IMG/VR virus record: IMGVR_UViG_3300043772_000538
Span: 1-26,317 of that record
Reading direction: 5' to 3' (one strand)
DNA from: a virus
Length of the DNA: 26,317 bases
This document shows positions 24,508 through 26,317 of the stretch, in pieces (the first letter of the stretch is position 1; every line of letters starts with the position of its first letter). A program made the translations under genes and the position numbers. The notes under the pieces are model-generated. The model ran no database searches, was not told the DNA's origin, and worked only from the letters and a program-made list of their open reading frames with translations.

Positions 24508-24680
24508 TACTCAGGTTTGGCTTGAGAGGCTTTGAACTCCGCTTCTTGTCGCAGGAGTTCGTCGATGATCGGCGCCGCAGTACGAGCAACGTCCCAGCCA
24601 TTGACTCTGATCGCGACTTGAAGGTTCGCAATCAGAGCCTTGGCGGATACGGGGTCGAGGTTCAGCGTCAGTATTTGCAT
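24507..24680 (-). CDS. Small protein, probable tandem paralogue A
   Basis: 57 residues, MQILTLNLDPVSAKALIANL, then QVAIRVNGWDVARTAAPIID and a charged tail. The pattern of hydrophobic and charged positions matches the neighbouring 50-residue gene: M-x-I, a leucine-rich helix, and an A...PIID/PLVD helix. No function is known. It looks like a compact helical protein that may bind another phage or host protein. It overlaps each neighbour by TAATG, so translation is probably coupled. Confidence 0.7.
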   Translation of the reverse strand: MQILTLNLDPVSAKALIANLQVAIRVNGWDVARTAAPIIDELLRQEAEFKASQAKPE

Positions 24681-24832
24681 TACTCGGATTTAGGTTGTGC
24701 GGCGTTGACGATTAGATCAACAAGCGGCAAAGCAACTTTGGCGTTTTGAATGCCTCCAGCTTTGACTGCAATGTCGATGAGTTGCAGCAAACCGTTGGCT
24801 TGTTCTTGAGTGAGTTTTACGGTGATTTCCAT
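24680..24832 (-). CDS. Small protein, probable tandem paralogue B
   Basis: 50 residues from the ATG at 24832, MEITVKLTQEQANGLLQLID, then IAVKAGGIQNAKVALPLVD and LIVNAAQPKSE. The frame is open to 24874, but the extra residues look unrelated and overlap the previous gene. It resembles small phage proteins with a L(T/S)..E.N.LL.L pattern, of unknown function. It begins 1 base after the previous stop and overlaps the next gene by TAATG. Confidence 0.7.
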   Translation of the reverse strand: MEITVKLTQEQANGLLQLIDIAVKAGGIQNAKVALPLVDLIVNAAQPKSE

Positions 24833-24833
24833 A

Positions 24834-25190
24834 TTAGGTGACGGGAACTTCAGCGACAGGAACGATCTCCGCAACTGGATTCCACGGCAACGGCAGCGTC
24901 ACCACGGGCGGATTGATCTGATTCTCGATCTGCAACGAGACGTTGGCTTCGATAGCCGCTTGATCGACTCCATTGCTATAGCACCAACCAAGCACCTGTT
25001 CCTGCGTCAGATCCTCGTATGGCGTGAACTCACCAGACGGCGGAGCGAACGAGCAGGAGCCGTAGCAGGTGCCGCTGTATTGATCCTGAGTGCCGTTGCA
25101 ACGCCAATCGGCGGTGATTACGACATCGGTAAGGGAGCCTTCGGTGGGTTTGACGAGAAGGCGTTCGATGATCCAGAGGATGGTGGGCAT
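24834..25190 (-). CDS. Small phage protein with Cys cluster, DUF7936-like
   Basis: 118 residues. It begins MPTILWIIERLLVKPTEGSL, then VVITADWRCNGTQDQYSGTC with a Cys pair, then EFTPYEDLTQEQVLGWCYSN. It ends with PPVVTLPLPWNP and a flexible tail. The order (a beta hairpin, a second strand set, the FTPY.DLT.EQV.GW helix, a Pro-rich end) matches a small structural-cluster protein seen in many phages, which I recall as DUF7936. The function is unknown. Four cysteines in the first half are uncommon for the group. It starts 11 bases after the fibre-like gene and has no Shine-Dalgarno sequence. Confidence 0.8.
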   Translation of the reverse strand: MPTILWIIERLLVKPTEGSLTDVVITADWRCNGTQDQYSGTCYGSCSFAPPSGEFTPYEDLTQEQVLGWCYSNGVDQAAIEANVSLQIENQINPPVVTLPLPWNPVAEIVPVAEVPVT

Positions 25191-25201
25191 AGTCGTTTAA
25201 A

Positions 25202-26092
25202 TTAGGCTGCTGCGATTGTGGTGATTGTGCCAGAGCTTCCACGGAACTTCAGCGCACCGGACTCGACGTAAAGTTGACCCATACCAGCAGGGGAGGTGCT
25301 TGGAGCGGTTCCATTTGCGATACCAATAACACCAACCGCAGATGTACCGAATGCAGAAATGTTTCCAACCCCAACATTTCCACCATTTTGTATAACAAAA
25401 CGAGTTGTTCCATCCTCCTGAATCTCAAACTGAAACGTTCCAGAGCGGTATCCAGCGGACCATGTTTTTGCTCCTACCTTGGAGTTGAATTTAGCATACA
25501 AGCCAGCGGTTCCTTCGACCAAAATGATCGGTGCATCTCCCGTTGCAACTCCACCCACACCCAACCCCTTAGAGTCGAGGGTCATGGCGGTGGCAGCAGT
25601 GCCAGCAATACCGAACGTCAATGATCCGAGTGCGGATGAAGCGTTGAGCGTTGGTCCAGTAGCACCGGCAGACAGCGTTGCGAACTGAGTCGGTAGACCA
25701 GTGCGACTAACACGCACTCCATTAGCTCCATTTCCGACAACCTCAAAAGTGTCCGTAGTCTTATTATAAGTCAACCCAGCATCCCCCGCCAACACCCCAC
25801 CATCATTAAAAATCACCTGCTTATCCGCACCAGCGCCACCGGGAGCCGGCGGGGAGAACACCATCCGCATCATCTGATCGACGACGATCGACATGATGTC
25901 GTCGCTTGGCTGGCGAACGATCTCGTAGAACTCGTCCCACAGCTGTTGCGTGGTCAGGTTCGGATTGAGCGGGGTGCCTACGTTTGCGTTAGCAAGTACG
26001 GCGGCAAGCGTGGCGCGGATCTCATTGGTAGACTTCAGGTTTAGAACCTGTTGAGCCTGCGTAATAAGGGTTTGGATCGAAGGAGTGGACAT
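25202..26092 (-). CDS. Tail fibre or head-fibre-like protein
   Basis: 296 residues. The N-terminal 75 residues are helical ([20 protein letters not shown]). The rest is beta-repeat-like, with [20 protein letters not shown] and [18 protein letters not shown]. The C-terminus, [20 protein letters not shown], then [10 protein letters not shown], is a recurrent tip sequence in phage fibre-like proteins. It may be a second receptor-binding or decoration fibre, separate from the one in the tail operon. The A/T content rises in the middle (about 25320-25500), as in the distal parts of other host-recognition genes. It starts 3 bases after the stop of the partial gene. Confidence 0.82.
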   Translation of the reverse strand: MSTPSIQTLITQAQQVLNLKSTNEIRATLAAVLANANVGTPLNPNLTTQQLWDEFYEIVRQPSDDIMSIVVDQMMRMVFSPPAPGGAGADKQVIFNDGGVLAGDAGLTYNKTTDTFEVVGNGANGVRVSRTGLPTQFATLSAGATGPTLNASSALGSLTFGIAGTAATAMTLDSKGLGVGGVATGDAPIILVEGTAGLYAKFNSKVGAKTWSAGYRSGTFQFEIQEDGTTRFVIQNGGNVGVGNISAFGTSAVGVIGIANGTAPSTSPAGMGQLYVESGALKFRGSSGTITTIAAA

Positions 26093-26095
26093 AGG

Positions 26096-26317
26096 TCAGA
26101 CAAATTCAGCAAAGGTGTAGGACGGGGTTCCGGTGGCAGTAGCGACGCTGATCGCGCCAGTGTAGCCTTCAAAAGTCAGGGATGATGCGTGGGCGCCAGC
26201 GGTTGCGGCGCTCAGCAAAGTGTAGTGGTAGTCAGTCGTTGTGCATCCAGTTCCAAATTTTAGGTGGAGATGCTCGGTAGTCTTCTGATTCTGGATTACA
26301 AACCGACGGCGACCAGG
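26096..26317 (-). CDS. C-terminal part of a small phage structural protein (partial)
   Basis: The last 73 residues of a gene entering from the right. The sequence includes RRRFVIQNQKTTEHLHLKFG, then a beta-rich end, GYTGAISVATATGTPSYTFA, and EFV. This resembles the small single-domain beta-sandwich proteins often found next to fibre genes in phage genomes; none can be named with certainty. The stop is 3 bases from the next start. The N-terminus is outside the window. Confidence 0.75.
   Translation of the reverse strand, partial: PGRRRFVIQNQKTTEHLHLKFGTGCTTTDYHYTLLSAATAGAHASSLTFEGYTGAISVATATGTPSYTFAEFV

Noticed and set aside
25274-25688. Two plus-strand frames at 25274-25688
   Set aside because: They are antisense to the fibre-like gene, with no recognisable domain.
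1-26317. tRNA, integrase, transposase, attachment site or replication origin
   Set aside because: I looked for clover-leaf arms, recombinase or transposase motifs and flanking repeats and saw none.

Overview
The window is part of a tailed double-stranded DNA phage genome, most likely of podovirus type. It holds a terminase large subunit, portal and scaffold-like protein together with a short-tail gene set: a tail-tube/stabiliser-like protein, a beta-helix tailspike, a fibre, an adaptor-like protein, internal virion proteins and a giant polyvalent protein. I see no tail tape measure, sheath, integrase, repressor, tRNA or CRISPR array. The host cannot be read from the sequence. Gene starts almost everywhere lack a Shine-Dalgarno sequence, which may be a clue to a host that does not rely on one.

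Layout. Positions 1-16952 form one minus-strand operon, read right to left: tail-tube/stabiliser-like protein (679 aa), tailspike (1038 aa), fibre (327 aa), adaptor-like protein (362 aa), cupin-like protein (165 aa), glycine-rich internal virion protein (256 aa), coiled-coil protein (322 aa), and a giant polyvalent protein of at least 2504 aa that runs off the left edge. Genes abut or overlap by a few bases throughout. Positions 16996-23605 form a plus-strand packaging operon: TerL, SSB, two small Cys-motif proteins, portal, a small linker protein and a scaffold-like protein. Positions 23607-26317 are minus strand again: a fibre or head-decoration gene, a structural small protein, four mini-genes (two of them probable tandem paralogues, two membrane proteins), an overlapping lipoprotein pair that looks like a lysis cassette, and a conserved basic protein.

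How the parts fit. The plus block packages DNA into the prohead. The large minus block builds the short tail, binds and perhaps digests the surface polymer, and delivers DNA. The giant protein carries an N-terminal phage-type motif, an SF2/SNF2-type helicase and a SAM methyltransferase, so it is probably packaged in the head and injected to protect the incoming genome. The right-hand minus block looks like lysis plus accessory structural genes. The major capsid gene, endolysin and replication genes are not in the window.

There is no gene-free stretch of 300 bases or more. The longest non-coding gap is the roughly 43-base divergent junction at 16953-16995. Coding density is effectively complete, so regulatory signals must lie inside genes; one probable terminator does.
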